The notes under the pieces: generated by a model
Told to the model about the DNA's origin: nothing
What the model saw: only the letters and a program-made list of their open reading frames with translations
Database searches by the model: none
From: Clostridiales bacterium
GTDB lineage: Bacteria; Bacillota; Clostridia; Oscillospirales; Acutalibacteraceae
Direction of reading: 5' to 3'
Length of the DNA stretch: 64,000 nucleotides
NCBI GenBank assembly: GCA_019415945.1
Contig: DXYF01000028.1
Coordinates: 176,845 to 240,844, forward strand
Made by a program: the position numbers and the translations under genes
Shown here: piece after piece, positions 32,612-41,858 of the stretch
Position numbering within the stretch: position 1 is the first letter of the stretch
Layout: each line of letters starts with the position of its first letter

Positions 32612-32640
32612 TTGTAATTTGTTTGTATTTATGATATATT
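32612..32640 (+). promoter_or_regulatory. Possible promoter of the phosphohexomutase gene
   Basis: TTGTAA and TATATT with a 17-bp spacer, about 75 bases before the start codon. Another candidate (TTGCTT and TAAAAC) lies slightly upstream. Confidence 0.45.
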
Positions 32641-32715
32641 ACTTATTGGTTATCTAAAAAACAAATATTTGAATATAACTAAAAATGTGTTCAAAACTAT
32701 ATTCGGGGGTATTTT

Positions 32716-34437
32716 ATGGATATTAATAAAATTTATGGTGATTGGTGCAAAAATGCCGTTGAGGACAGCGATTTGGTTTCCGAACTGAAAGAAATAAGCA
32801 ATAACGAAAACGAAATTTACGAGCGTTTCTACACATCACTAAAATTCGGCACGGCAGGTCTCAGAGGCATAATCGGTGCAGGCACAAACAGAATGAATAT
32901 TTATGTCGTTCGTCAGGCTACACAGGGACTTGCTAATTATATTCTTAACAAATACGGCAGCGGTTGTGTTGCTATCTCTCACGACAGCAGAATTAAAGCA
33001 GACTTGTTTATGAAAGAAGCCGCAAGAGTTTTGGCTGCAAACGGCATTAAGGTTTATATAACAAAGGAATTGCAGCCCACACCCGTGCTGTCATACCTTG
33101 TTCGCTATTTTAAATGTCAGGCAGGTATTATGGTTACTGCAAGCCACAATCCTGCTGCGTACAACGGCTACAAGGCTTACGGTGAAGACGGATGTCAGAT
33201 GACAGATGACGCTGCTGCGGCCGTTTACAATGAGATTACAAAGCTTGACATTTTTAACGATGTTAAAATAGCTGATTTTGACAGTGCTTTGGAATCAGGA
33301 ATCATTGAATATATTGATGAAAAAGTTTATGAAACATATCTTGAAAAGGTAATGGAACAGCAGGTCAATCCCGGAATCTGCAACGGTGCTAATCTAAAGG
33401 TTGTTTACACACCGCTTAACGGAGCGGGCAATAAGCTTGTAAGAAAAATTCTTAACAGAATCGGAGTCACCGACATAACCGTTGTAAAGGAGCAGGAGCT
33501 TCCCGACGGTAATTTTACAACTTGTCCCTACCCTAACCCCGAAATTAAGGAAGCACTTGCCAAGGGACTTGAACTTTGTGCAAAGGAACAGCCCGATCTT
33601 CTGCTTGCTACAGACCCTGACGCAGACAGAGTCGGAATTGCAGTTAAGGATTACGACGGAAGCTACCGTTTGATTACGGGCAATGAAGACGGCGTAATGC
33701 TTACAAATTACATTCTTTCCTGCAAAAAGGCAAACAACCTGCTACCCGAAAATCCGGTTGTTGTAAAAACTATTGTAACGACAAAACTTATAAACAAGCT
33801 TTGTGATAAATACGGCTGTGAACTTAAAAATGTTCTCACGGGTTTTAAATATATAGGCGAAGTTATTTTAAACCTTGAAAAGAAGCACGAAGAAAACCGC
33901 TTCCTTTTCGGCTTTGAGGAAAGCTACGGCTACCTGTCAGGAACATATGTAAGAGATAAGGACGCTGTTGTCGCATCTATGCTTGTTTGCGAGATGGCTG
34001 CTTACTACAAAAAGCAGGGTAAATCTCTTGCCGAAGTAATTGACGGACTTTATGATGAGTTTGGTTATTACCTCAACAGCACCTACTCGTTTGAGTTTGA
34101 GGGTGCAGCAGGTATGCAGAAGATGTCTGATATTATGAGCAGCGTAAGGGATAATATTCCTCAGTCTGTTGACAAATACAAGGTTGTAAAGGTTTGCGAC
34201 TATCTGTTGAAAAAAGAAAATGATATTTTAACAGGTGAAAGCACAGACATTGATCTTCCAAAATCAAATGTTATATCGCTTAACCTTGAGGGCGATAACG
34301 CTGTAATTATTCGCCCGAGCGGAACAGAACCTAAGATTAAACTTTATATTACCGCTGTAGGCTCTGACAAGGACGACGCTCAAAAAATCTGCGAGGCTCT
34401 TGTTAAATCTTCAAAAGCAATTCTCGGAATTGAATAA
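32716..34437 (+). CDS. Phosphoglucomutase/phosphomannomutase (alpha-D-phosphohexomutase)
   Basis: Interconverts glucose 1-phosphate and glucose 6-phosphate (or the mannose or pentose forms), linking glycolysis to nucleotide-sugar supply for the surface polymers encoded nearby. The 573-aa protein has the N-terminal KFGTAGLRGIIGAGTNRMN, the phosphoserine loop TASHNPAAYNGYKAY (serine near residue 143), the metal-binding ATDPDADRVGIAV near 305, the sugar-binding GFEESYGY near 395 and the C-terminal phosphate-binding RPSGTEPKIK. Length and motifs match the PgcA-like group of Firmicutes. GGGGG lies six bases before the ATG. Single gene, own terminator. Confidence 0.95.
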   Translation: MDINKIYGDWCKNAVEDSDLVSELKEISNNENEIYERFYTSLKFGTAGLRGIIGAGTNRMNIYVVRQATQGLANYILNKYGSGCVAISHDSRIKADLFMKEAARVLAANGIKVYITKELQPTPVLSYLVRYFKCQAGIMVTASHNPAAYNGYKAYGEDGCQMTDDAAAAVYNEITKLDIFNDVKIADFDSALESGIIEYIDEKVYETYLEKVMEQQVNPGICNGANLKVVYTPLNGAGNKLVRKILNRIGVTDITVVKEQELPDGNFTTCPYPNPEIKEALAKGLELCAKEQPDLLLATDPDADRVGIAVKDYDGSYRLITGNEDGVMLTNYILSCKKANNLLPENPVVVKTIVTTKLINKLCDKYGCELKNVLTGFKYIGEVILNLEKKHEENRFLFGFEESYGYLSGTYVRDKDAVVASMLVCEMAAYYKKQGKSLAEVIDGLYDEFGYYLNSTYSFEFEGAAGMQKMSDIMSSVRDNIPQSVDKYKVVKVCDYLLKKENDILTGESTDIDLPKSNVISLNLEGDNAVIIRPSGTEPKIKLYITAVGSDKDDAQKICEALVKSSKAILGIE

Positions 34438-34449
34438 TTTAAATTTAAA

Positions 34450-34474
34450 ACGGCTGTTCAAAACGAACAGCCGT
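34450..34474 (+). terminator. Terminator of the phosphohexomutase gene
   Basis: Perfect 10-bp stem ACGGCTGTTC and its complement with a five-base loop, followed by AATTTTATG. It also faces the end of the minus-strand exporter operon. Confidence 0.8.
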
Positions 34475-34531
34475 AATTTTATGTCTGTTTAATGACCTCT
34501 GAAGCAAAACTCTGAAAAGCCGAAAACTATC

Positions 34532-35797
34532 TTATTTATCTATTTCAATTTTATCCATATATACGCTTCCCCATGACTTTTGCCACGGATTCTCGTTTTG
34601 CTCAGGCATTATTTTTGTAAATCCGAGTCCCGCCGCAATTTCGACATTTTCAAAAGCGAGAGTCGGGTTTTGTTTATCGTAAAAAACATATCGTGTACCG
34701 TAGCCGCCCCTTACAATTCTCGAAATATTGAGTCTAAACCGCATTGAAACAGTTTCACCGCAATTACCCGAATAAAAATTTTCAATAATAAATGCGGTAA
34801 CAGGATAACGGTGCGAATCAAAGACCTCTATTCGCAGACAAAGATTTTTTATGTCGGCTTTGTTTTTCCAAAAAAGACTGAGCAAAACAGGTTCGTCACC
34901 GTAAAATTTGTTGTCGGTTTTTTCAAAATATTCAGCACGCAAAAGCTCAATATCGTTTCTTCTGCAAGGTTCCTTATATCTTCCCTCGTACTCAAAAGAA
35001 ACAGCATTGCCGCTGTCACTGCCGAGGTAAATCTTGATTGCAGTTTCAACATCACCGTCAAAAATCTTTTTTCCCTGTTCAAGAACAATGCATCTGCTGC
35101 ATAACTGACGAATGGTATTCATGTTATGGGAAACATACAAAACGGTACGATCCTCAGACAATGCAAGCTCTCTCATTTTGTTTATGCATTTTTTCTGAAA
35201 TTTTGCGTCACCTACAGCAAGCACCTCGTCCATTATTAAAATTTCAGCGTCAAGATGAGCGGCAACCGCAAAAGCCAATTTTACAAACATACCCGATGAA
35301 TAGCGTTTTACAGGCGTATCTATAAATTTTTCACATTCAGAAAATTCTATAATTTTATCAATCTTTGATGTTATTTCAGCCTTACTCATGCCGAGTATAG
35401 CTCCGTTTAGATATATGTTCTCTCTGCCCGTAAGCTCAGGATGAAAGCCCGTGCCTACTTCGAGCATACTCGCAATTCTGCCTCTAAACTTGATTTCTCC
35501 GTCGGTTGGGGCCGTGACACGGGATAAAAGCTTTAAAAAGGTTGATTTACCCGCTCCGTTGCTGCCAATTATTCCAAGCCGCTCTCCCCTGTTCACTTCA
35601 AGGTTGAGCGAATCAAGAGCGAGAAAGCGGTCTGAATCGGTAAACTGGGTCGCCCCGATTTTTAAATTCGGATTTTCCCTGCCCCGTATGCGTGCATACC
35701 AGCTTTGCAAATCATGTCTTAAAGTACCTGATCCGATTACTCCGAGCTTATATTCTTTTGTAAGATTTTCTGTTTTTATAACACAATTTTCTCTCAT
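34532..35797 (-). CDS. Polysaccharide ABC exporter, ATPase subunit (Wzt/TagH-like)
   Basis: ATP-binding subunit that powers export of a lipid-linked polysaccharide or teichoic-acid-like polymer. The 421-aa protein has Walker A GIIGSNGAGKSTFLK near residue 80, the family GRENIYLNGAILGMSK element, signature RYSSGMFVKLAFAVA, Walker B ILIMDEVLAVGD and the switch histidine SHNMNTIRQ. From about 265 a beta-rich C-terminal domain of the Wzt carbohydrate-binding type follows; in Wzt this domain reads the end cap of the polymer. The ATG overlaps the end of the permease gene by a few bases; a TTG two codons earlier is the alternative. No clear Shine-Dalgarno is present, suggesting translational coupling. 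Confidence 0.92.
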   Translation of the reverse strand: MRENCVIKTENLTKEYKLGVIGSGTLRHDLQSWYARIRGRENPNLKIGATQFTDSDRFLALDSLNLEVNRGERLGIIGSNGAGKSTFLKLLSRVTAPTDGEIKFRGRIASMLEVGTGFHPELTGRENIYLNGAILGMSKAEITSKIDKIIEFSECEKFIDTPVKRYSSGMFVKLAFAVAAHLDAEILIMDEVLAVGDAKFQKKCINKMRELALSEDRTVLYVSHNMNTIRQLCSRCIVLEQGKKIFDGDVETAIKIYLGSDSGNAVSFEYEGRYKEPCRRNDIELLRAEYFEKTDNKFYGDEPVLLSLFWKNKADIKNLCLRIEVFDSHRYPVTAFIIENFYSGNCGETVSMRFRLNISRIVRGGYGTRYVFYDKQNPTLAFENVEIAAGLGFTKIMPEQNENPWQKSWGSVYMDKIEIDK

Positions 35798-35799
35798 AA

Positions 35800-36642
35800 T
35801 CAAACCGTATCTATATAATTTTTTTCAACCTGATTAAATACTAACATGCCCACTGTAAGTAATGCCGCAGTGACTAAAACGCTTATTATAATATACATAG
35901 GCTCAATGCTCCCGCTTCCGAGAAACGCAAATCTGAATGCCTCAATTATCGGTGCGGCAGGATTAAGCAGCATAATTGCCCGCAGATTTTGAGGTATCTG
36001 CGACACGGGGTACACAATCGGAGTAACATACATCCATAGTGACAGCCCAAATGATACAAGAACATTTAAATCTCTGTACTTTGTTGTGAGCGATGATACA
36101 ATAAGTCCAACACCCGTACCTAAAAATGCAGTATGGAGCATAAAAAGCGGCAATGCAAGCGTCAAAATATTAGGCAGCACATTTTGTCCCAACACAAAAT
36201 AAATCACTGTCAGAATAACAAACATGAGAAACTGAATCAAAAAAGTTATTGAGTTATATAAGATTCCCGACAACGGCATAACAAGCCGCGGAAAATAGAC
36301 CTTGCTGAATATTCTTGCATTGGACAAAAAGGTTGAGCCTGCACGGTTGAAACAGCTTGAAAAATACGACCACAGAATATTGCCCGACATATAAAACAAA
36401 AACTGGGGTACTCCATTAGTAGAAATATTCGCTATCATTCCGAAGATAACGGTGAAAATGAAAGATGACAAAAACGGATTTATAATTATCCAAACAGGGC
36501 CGAGCACAGTCTGCTTATATACATTTTTTAAATCACGCTTTACAAAAAGAACAACAAGATCACGGTAACTCCATAATTCTCTTAAATTAAGCGAAAACAA
36601 ACCTCTTTTTGAGTTAACAACAGTTATTTCACTGTTTTTCAT
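35800..36642 (-). CDS. Polysaccharide ABC exporter, permease subunit (Wzm/TagG-like)
   Basis: ABC-2 type membrane subunit. The 280-aa protein has the N-terminal amphipathic segment RELWSYRDLVVLFVKRDLKNVYKQTVLGPVWIIINP, characteristic of O-antigen and teichoic acid exporters (KRDLKxRYKxSxLGxxW-like), six transmembrane segments, and a periplasmic-side re-entrant region near WMYVTPIVYPVSQIPQNLRAIMLLNPAAPIIEAFR, also a family signature. AAAGGGGAT precedes the ATG. It forms a two-gene operon with the ATPase and presumably exports the polymer built by the neighbouring transferases, though no polymer-specific synthesis cluster is complete in the window. Confidence 0.93.
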   Translation of the reverse strand: MKNSEITVVNSKRGLFSLNLRELWSYRDLVVLFVKRDLKNVYKQTVLGPVWIIINPFLSSFIFTVIFGMIANISTNGVPQFLFYMSGNILWSYFSSCFNRAGSTFLSNARIFSKVYFPRLVMPLSGILYNSITFLIQFLMFVILTVIYFVLGQNVLPNILTLALPLFMLHTAFLGTGVGLIVSSLTTKYRDLNVLVSFGLSLWMYVTPIVYPVSQIPQNLRAIMLLNPAAPIIEAFRFAFLGSGSIEPMYIIISVLVTAALLTVGMLVFNQVEKNYIDTV

Positions 36643-36827
36643 ATAAAAATCCCCTTTAAGGACAATAAGTAATTGATTTTATATTTTGATTTTAGCACAA
36701 TAATAATTTAGTGTCAATTTTATGGTATTATCTGCACATATAAATAAATTTTACAGCATTTGATATTTTCGCCGCAAATATTTTATTTAATAAAATAATA
36801 AATTCTGTGGAAATATCACTGATATTA

Positions 36828-36836
36828 TGATATAAT
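36828..36836 (+). promoter_or_regulatory. Extended -10 promoter of the pseudokinase gene
   Basis: TGATATAAT, an extended -10 element. The -35 position is poor (TGGAAA at 17 bp). About 65 bases of leader follow. The rest of the 260-bp divergent gap with the exporter operon is AT-rich and shows no other clear feature. Confidence 0.5.
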
Positions 36837-36905
36837 GAATCAGATAGTATATTTTTGGAGAATTACAATTTATCATTTTATAATATAGATATAGGAGATG
36901 TTTTA

Positions 36906-39140
36906 ATGGCAGCACATATTAAGTTACCTGAAAATCTGAGAAGCTGGAAAATTATTTCCCGCCTTCCCGACGATAATGGAAATTCAATATACAAAGTAAG
37001 TAAAAAGGATTATGACGGAACTGTAATCAACGGTTTATTGAGATATGTTTTAATAAAAGGCGAGGAATACAACATTGATAACACGGATTTTATTAATGAA
37101 GAAGCCGTTTTTTTAAAAACAATATCTCAGCTGGGAGAATGTTTTAACTACCTTGATATTTGTGTAAACAACAACCCTGCAAAAAAGAAAATAGAGTTTT
37201 TTATAGTCACTGAAGAACTGAAAACGCTCTCCGATACATTAAAATCAAAAGCGTTTAACGAAGAAGAAATTATTGATTTCGGCATTCAGATGAGCTCGAT
37301 TCTGGAAAAACTTGAGAATAACAGCATTTATCACGGTAATATAAACCCTGAAAATATATACATATCTGCCGAAGGCAAATACAAGCTGGGCGGATTTTCC
37401 GATTTTGAATCAAAAATTTCGGATATGTCCTATATTGCCCCGGAAATATCCAAAAAAGAAAGTGCCGACTTTACTACGGATATATATTCCCTCGGCCTTA
37501 TTATGTATTCAATGAGCAATAACGGTAAGATTCCTTTTGAAACAGAAAGAGTCAGCCGTGAAGACGCAATAAAGCTGCGTTTTGACGGTAAATCTGTTTC
37601 TGCCCCTTCAAACGGAAGTGAAAAACTTAAAAGCGTGGTTGTAATTGCCTGTCAAGCAAATAAGGATAACAGGTGGAAAAATGCGGTAAATATTAAAAAC
37701 GCTTTGACATCTATCAAAAACGAAATCTTTGCACAGGCTCAAAATGATGCTGTCATTATTCCCGAAACAACCGATTTTGATGAAAATGTCTTTGAAGAAT
37801 ACGAATATGAAAATTTTGACGATACAGCAAAGTCCTCAGCAGAGGTTCTCCCCGTAACGGGTGCGGTCTTTAATGAAGAAGATATGGATGACGCACAAAT
37901 ATCCGAAAATGAAGCTGCAGAAACTGCTGATGTCACAGTTGATAATCAAGAACAAACCGAGCCTGCCGTTATTGAAGCATCAGGACAAGCTCAGAAAACA
38001 GAAAATGATGAAAACAGCACTACTCAAAACAACAGCACGGTAAAATCCGATACTCATGAAAGTATTGATTCGGTTACTGAAAATACTGTTTCTGATAATT
38101 CTGTTACCGATAATACAGATGATTTTAATGTAAAAAGCAAGGTAATGGACTTTGGCGGTGAATCATTAAATGATAATGAGCCAAAAGAAGAAAAAAGCTT
38201 TAATGATAAGGTCAAGGAAAAGGATTACGGCAGCTTCTTTGATGACTACGAACCGATTAGCGTAGAAGATAATGCTGATAAGAACTCTTCAAAATCATAT
38301 GCTAAAGAAATTGATGATTATGATGTGTTTGAATCAGACGAAGATGCAGAAACAACCGAAAAAAAGAAAAAGAAAAACACTGCTGTAATTGTAATCAGCA
38401 TCATAGTTATGCTTGCGGCTCTGGGCTTTATTGCCTATTGCATAATTTCAGGTCTTTCAAACGGCGGCAATAACAAGAATACCACTGCTTCCTCTACTCA
38501 AGCTACTGAGGCAACACAATCCACGACAGCTAAGGCTACTACAGAGCCCCAAACAACGGTTGCTCCTACTACGGAATCTTCCGAAACAGAAGTTATCGGT
38601 GTTGTAGGATACGGCTACAGCTATGCAAAAAAACTGCTTGAAGAGGACGGTTTCGTTGTTGAAATCGGGGAATACGATTACAGCGATGAATGGCCGGAGG
38701 GATATGTAATTGCTCAGTCGCCGTCGGGAAATTCAAAAGCTGAAAGCGGCAGCGTAGTTACACTTGATATATCGCTCGGCATAAGAGAGCCCGAAACAAC
38801 GGCAAAACCTGCCGAAGTTGAAGAAACAAAATCGCAAAGCAGTCAGTCAAGTGCCACAGACAGCAGTTATATTTTTGCTGACAGTGCTTCGGCTTATTTG
38901 AGTGAAGCTGAAATTGCCAAATTAAGCGATAATGAATTAACGCTTGCACTAAATGAGATTTACGCAAGAAGAGGAAGAATTTTTTCTGATTCTTCAATTT
39001 CAGAATACTTTAATTCTAAAACATGGTACACACCGAAATATACTGCTGAAGAATTCTCTCAGAATGTGACTTTCAACAGCTATGAACAGGCAAATCTTCA
39101 GTTAATGGTTGATGAACAAAAAGAAAGGGGATTAAGATAA
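36906..39140 (+). CDS. Membrane pseudokinase with PASTA and YARHG domains
   Basis: A 744-aa protein related to PknB/PrkC but probably inactive. Residues about 1-280 form a kinase fold; the catalytic loop reads HGNINPENI near 142 instead of HRDLKPEN, and the metal-binding DFG is replaced in KLGGFSDFE near 160, so both key aspartates are missing. An acidic Ser/Thr/Glu linker (about 280-485) may be a phosphorylation target. One transmembrane helix (about 491-512) leads to a Thr-rich stretch, one PASTA-like domain (about 562-627) that could bind peptidoglycan or lipid II, and a C-terminal YARHG domain (about 659-742, NEIYARRGRIF). The ATG (MAAHIKL) has AGGAG eight bases upstream. I infer a wall-sensing scaffold. 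Confidence 0.85.
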   Translation: MAAHIKLPENLRSWKIISRLPDDNGNSIYKVSKKDYDGTVINGLLRYVLIKGEEYNIDNTDFINEEAVFLKTISQLGECFNYLDICVNNNPAKKKIEFFIVTEELKTLSDTLKSKAFNEEEIIDFGIQMSSILEKLENNSIYHGNINPENIYISAEGKYKLGGFSDFESKISDMSYIAPEISKKESADFTTDIYSLGLIMYSMSNNGKIPFETERVSREDAIKLRFDGKSVSAPSNGSEKLKSVVVIACQANKDNRWKNAVNIKNALTSIKNEIFAQAQNDAVIIPETTDFDENVFEEYEYENFDDTAKSSAEVLPVTGAVFNEEDMDDAQISENEAAETADVTVDNQEQTEPAVIEASGQAQKTENDENSTTQNNSTVKSDTHESIDSVTENTVSDNSVTDNTDDFNVKSKVMDFGGESLNDNEPKEEKSFNDKVKEKDYGSFFDDYEPISVEDNADKNSSKSYAKEIDDYDVFESDEDAETTEKKKKKNTAVIVISIIVMLAALGFIAYCIISGLSNGGNNKNTTASSTQATEATQSTTAKATTEPQTTVAPTTESSETEVIGVVGYGYSYAKKLLEEDGFVVEIGEYDYSDEWPEGYVIAQSPSGNSKAESGSVVTLDISLGIREPETTAKPAEVEETKSQSSQSSATDSSYIFADSASAYLSEAEIAKLSDNELTLALNEIYARRGRIFSDSSISEYFNSKTWYTPKYTAEEFSQNVTFNSYEQANLQLMVDEQKERGLR

Positions 39141-39176
39141 ATTCAGGGAATATTTTGATACAGGAGTATGTCATTA

Positions 39177-40895
39177 ATGAAAGAAAAAATACTGAATTTA
39201 CTGAAAAGCAATATATTTTTTGCTGTTGTGCTGAATATTGTTATTATGATGTTTTGTATTCAGGTAACAAGCTTTTCTTATGAAAGCGAAAAAGACTTTT
39301 ATAATTCACTTTACATTTGCTACAATCATTTTTATTACAGCAGTACAATAAATTATATACTTTCTACCTTGGTCGGATCTTTACAGTACGCATTTCAGGG
39401 ATTCAACTGTTTTGTGCTTGCTCAAATACTGCTTTCATGGGCTGCATTTACTGCTGTTACATATGTTTTTGCAGACAAATACAGCAAACGCAAATCACTT
39501 GTTTTTACATTGCTGATAAATATTCTTTTTTCTTTAAATCACTACGCTGATATACAAAGCAGCAAAACCGCAGCTCTGCTTATTGCAGGAGGATTTTTGC
39601 TTTTACTCAATTCAATAAACAACAAGCGTTACAGCCTGCCCTTTTTTGCGGGTATTGTTCTTGTGTGCTTCGGATCGTTCTTTGATTACAGGTATTTTTT
39701 CATAGGATTGGCATTTGCTGTAGTTTTCTTTGTAGGAGATTTGATTTCAAAGAAAAAGTATAAAATTCCGTTCAGGAAGTTCTTTTGGTATTTCAGACCG
39801 TTTCTTATTGTATTTGCACTGATAACTCTTATTGTGACAGGATTAAATCAATATTCATATTCTGTTAATCACGCAACCGATGAAGCAAAAAATTATTATG
39901 AATACGAGCAGCTAAGCGATTCCATATCTACCCTGCCCTATCCAAGTTATGCAGATATTAAAAGCAGGCTGAACAGTTACGGAATCACTACTGAAAATGA
40001 ATATGAGCTTTTAAAAAGCGGTTATTACGACGAGGATAATTCACTCGGAATCGATGCTTTAAAGGTTATTTCTCAAATTCAGCAAAGTAAGAGCGATAAA
40101 ACTATCCTGTTTGTTACGGGAAATATTTTTACCGATATGTATAATCATTTTGCGGCATTTGACTGCTATGCTGTTATTTATATTGTATTTCTTATAATAT
40201 CGGTAATTTTTATTGTCTATCATAAAAAAAGGTTTTCGTTTTTCCCTATTCTTTATATTTTAACAGGATTTGTTTCAAGTATAGTTTTGCGTTATTTATT
40301 CAGCGGCGAGTCGTATCTTATTTACGGAATATGGCTTATGATGTATATATTCCTCATTAACTCCGCAAATTTTGAACAGGCAAGACCTCGTAAGGTACAT
40401 CCCATTCTGAGAATGAAAAAAAGCTATATGTTCATTTCAGCAATCAGCTTATTATGCCTTATGATCTGCTACAGCCTTGTTTTCCAGTCTACTGCAAATC
40501 CCATAGCTTCAAGCAAAGCTCCTAACGCTTTGTATGCTGAAATTGACCGACATCCTGACCGATACTATGTTTTGGATCCAAACACGAGCAAAGATTATTT
40601 TAAATATACCGAAAACTATGTTCACCCGCTTTGGGGATTTAGAAATGGCTTTTTGGACAATGTTGACGGCTTCGGTTACTTCCATAACACAGAACAGCTT
40701 CGCAAGCGTGGACTGTCTGAAAACATTTATGAAGCTATTTTGGAGTACGACAAAATATATGTGATTGATAATAATATTACATTCAGGAAAGAACGATATT
40801 TTACTCAAAACTACGCTCAGAACGGAAAGAATGTTATCTACAACCAGGTATCGGAGTTTAACGGATTTAAGATTTATAAGGTAGAACAGGTATAA
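39177..40895 (+). CDS. Polytopic membrane protein of unknown function
   Basis: The 572-aa protein has about eleven transmembrane helices and a C-terminal extracytoplasmic domain of about 110 residues (from YAEIDRHPDRYYVLDPN). The first large loop contains YNHFYYSSTINYILSTLVG, and the general plan, with many short loops and a C-terminal soluble part, recalls GT-C glycosyltransferases of the surface-polymer region, but I cannot identify a family or the catalytic residues. It follows the pseudokinase gene by about 35 bases, so the two are likely co-transcribed. The second ATG was chosen because AGGAG lies ten bases before it; the first, three codons earlier, is one base from that site. Confidence 0.65.
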   Translation: MKEKILNLLKSNIFFAVVLNIVIMMFCIQVTSFSYESEKDFYNSLYICYNHFYYSSTINYILSTLVGSLQYAFQGFNCFVLAQILLSWAAFTAVTYVFADKYSKRKSLVFTLLINILFSLNHYADIQSSKTAALLIAGGFLLLLNSINNKRYSLPFFAGIVLVCFGSFFDYRYFFIGLAFAVVFFVGDLISKKKYKIPFRKFFWYFRPFLIVFALITLIVTGLNQYSYSVNHATDEAKNYYEYEQLSDSISTLPYPSYADIKSRLNSYGITTENEYELLKSGYYDEDNSLGIDALKVISQIQQSKSDKTILFVTGNIFTDMYNHFAAFDCYAVIYIVFLIISVIFIVYHKKRFSFFPILYILTGFVSSIVLRYLFSGESYLIYGIWLMMYIFLINSANFEQARPRKVHPILRMKKSYMFISAISLLCLMICYSLVFQSTANPIASSKAPNALYAEIDRHPDRYYVLDPNTSKDYFKYTENYVHPLWGFRNGFLDNVDGFGYFHNTEQLRKRGLSENIYEAILEYDKIYVIDNNITFRKERYFTQNYAQNGKNVIYNQVSEFNGFKIYKVEQV

Positions 40896-40916
40896 CTAAA
40901 TACGATATATTATTTA

Positions 40917-40940
40917 AGCCGTCGGAATTTTCCGATGGCT
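40917..40940 (+). terminator. Terminator of the pseudokinase operon
   Basis: 10-bp stem AGCCGTCGGA/TCCGATGGCT (one G-T pair) with a four-base loop followed by TTTTTAATATT, just after the stop of the polytopic protein gene and facing the convergent pseudouridine synthase gene. Confidence 0.85.
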
Positions 40941-40973
40941 TTTTAATATTAAAGCAAGGAGAGTTGAAATTAA

Positions 40974-41858
40974 TCAATTCTCCTTTTGTTTTAATACTTT
41001 TAAAATATTTTGCATATCATATGGTATATCACAATGTACATCAATCGGTTTTCCGCTTACAGGATGAATAAATTTCATAACTGAGCAATGAAGAGCCTGA
41101 CGGTTTAAAAGTTCAAGACTTCCGCCGTATAAATCATCGCCTAAAAGAGGATGACCTACAGATGCCATATGACATCTTATTTGATGTGTTTTTCCGGTTT
41201 CAAGCCACAGCTTAACAAATGAAATATTATTGCCCGATGCAATAACGCTGTAATGAGTTATTGCAGGGGGACCGCTTTTCAGCACACTTCGCACCATTTT
41301 AGCGTTCTCCTCCAAACCGATGGGAGATATTATTGTATCAGAACCTGAAAGCTTACCGTGACAAAGAGCGTAATAAATTTTTTCAACTTTGTTCTTTAAA
41401 GCATTGGAACAGTATCTGTTTTTGACAATCAATACAAGACCCGATGTATCCTTATCAAGTCGGTTTACGGCTCTGAAAACATAGCTTTCCCCCTTGCTGT
41501 TCATATGGTATGTGACAATATTCGCAAGGGTATTGGTTTGGTGCTGTTTTACAGGGTGAACAGGCATTGAATAAGGCTTGTTAACAATGAGAATATGCTC
41601 ATCCTCATAAACAACATCAAGATCTCCTTTAACCGGTACAATAGAAGATTCCTCATTCGGCAAATTGATTTCAACAATGTTGTTTGCATATACAAAATCA
41701 ACCGTTCTTAAATTTTTGCCGTTCATCAAAATACCGTCTTTTTTTCGTTTTAGCTGTGTTATCATTCTTGAGGAAAGTCCGCAAAACCTTTTCAAAAATC
41801 CCAAAGCAAGTGTACCGTCATATTCCTCAGGGACGACAAAATGTAGTTTTTCAGGCAT
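40974..41858 (-). CDS. RluA family pseudouridine synthase
   Basis: Converts uridine to pseudouridine in rRNA or tRNA. The 294-aa protein has an N-terminal S4-like region (GLSSRMITQLKRKKDGILMNGK), the catalytic motif RAVNRLDKDTSGLVLIVKN with the catalytic aspartate near residue 136, the HYSVIASG and TGKTHQIRCHMASVGHPLLGDDLYGG motifs and the C-terminal HPVSGKPIDV. The target site, RluC/D-like or other, cannot be decided. Its start overlaps the end of the DUF1294 gene by eight bases. Confidence 0.93.
   Translation of the reverse strand: MPEKLHFVVPEEYDGTLALGFLKRFCGLSSRMITQLKRKKDGILMNGKNLRTVDFVYANNIVEINLPNEESSIVPVKGDLDVVYEDEHILIVNKPYSMPVHPVKQHQTNTLANIVTYHMNSKGESYVFRAVNRLDKDTSGLVLIVKNRYCSNALKNKVEKIYYALCHGKLSGSDTIISPIGLEENAKMVRSVLKSGPPAITHYSVIASGNNISFVKLWLETGKTHQIRCHMASVGHPLLGDDLYGGSLELLNRQALHCSVMKFIHPVSGKPIDVHCDIPYDMQNILKVLKQKEN

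Noticed and set aside
37739..37936. Ser-rich minus-strand frame opposite the acidic linker of the pseudokinase.
   Set aside because: It mirrors the Asp/Glu-rich codons of the sense strand and has no start signals.
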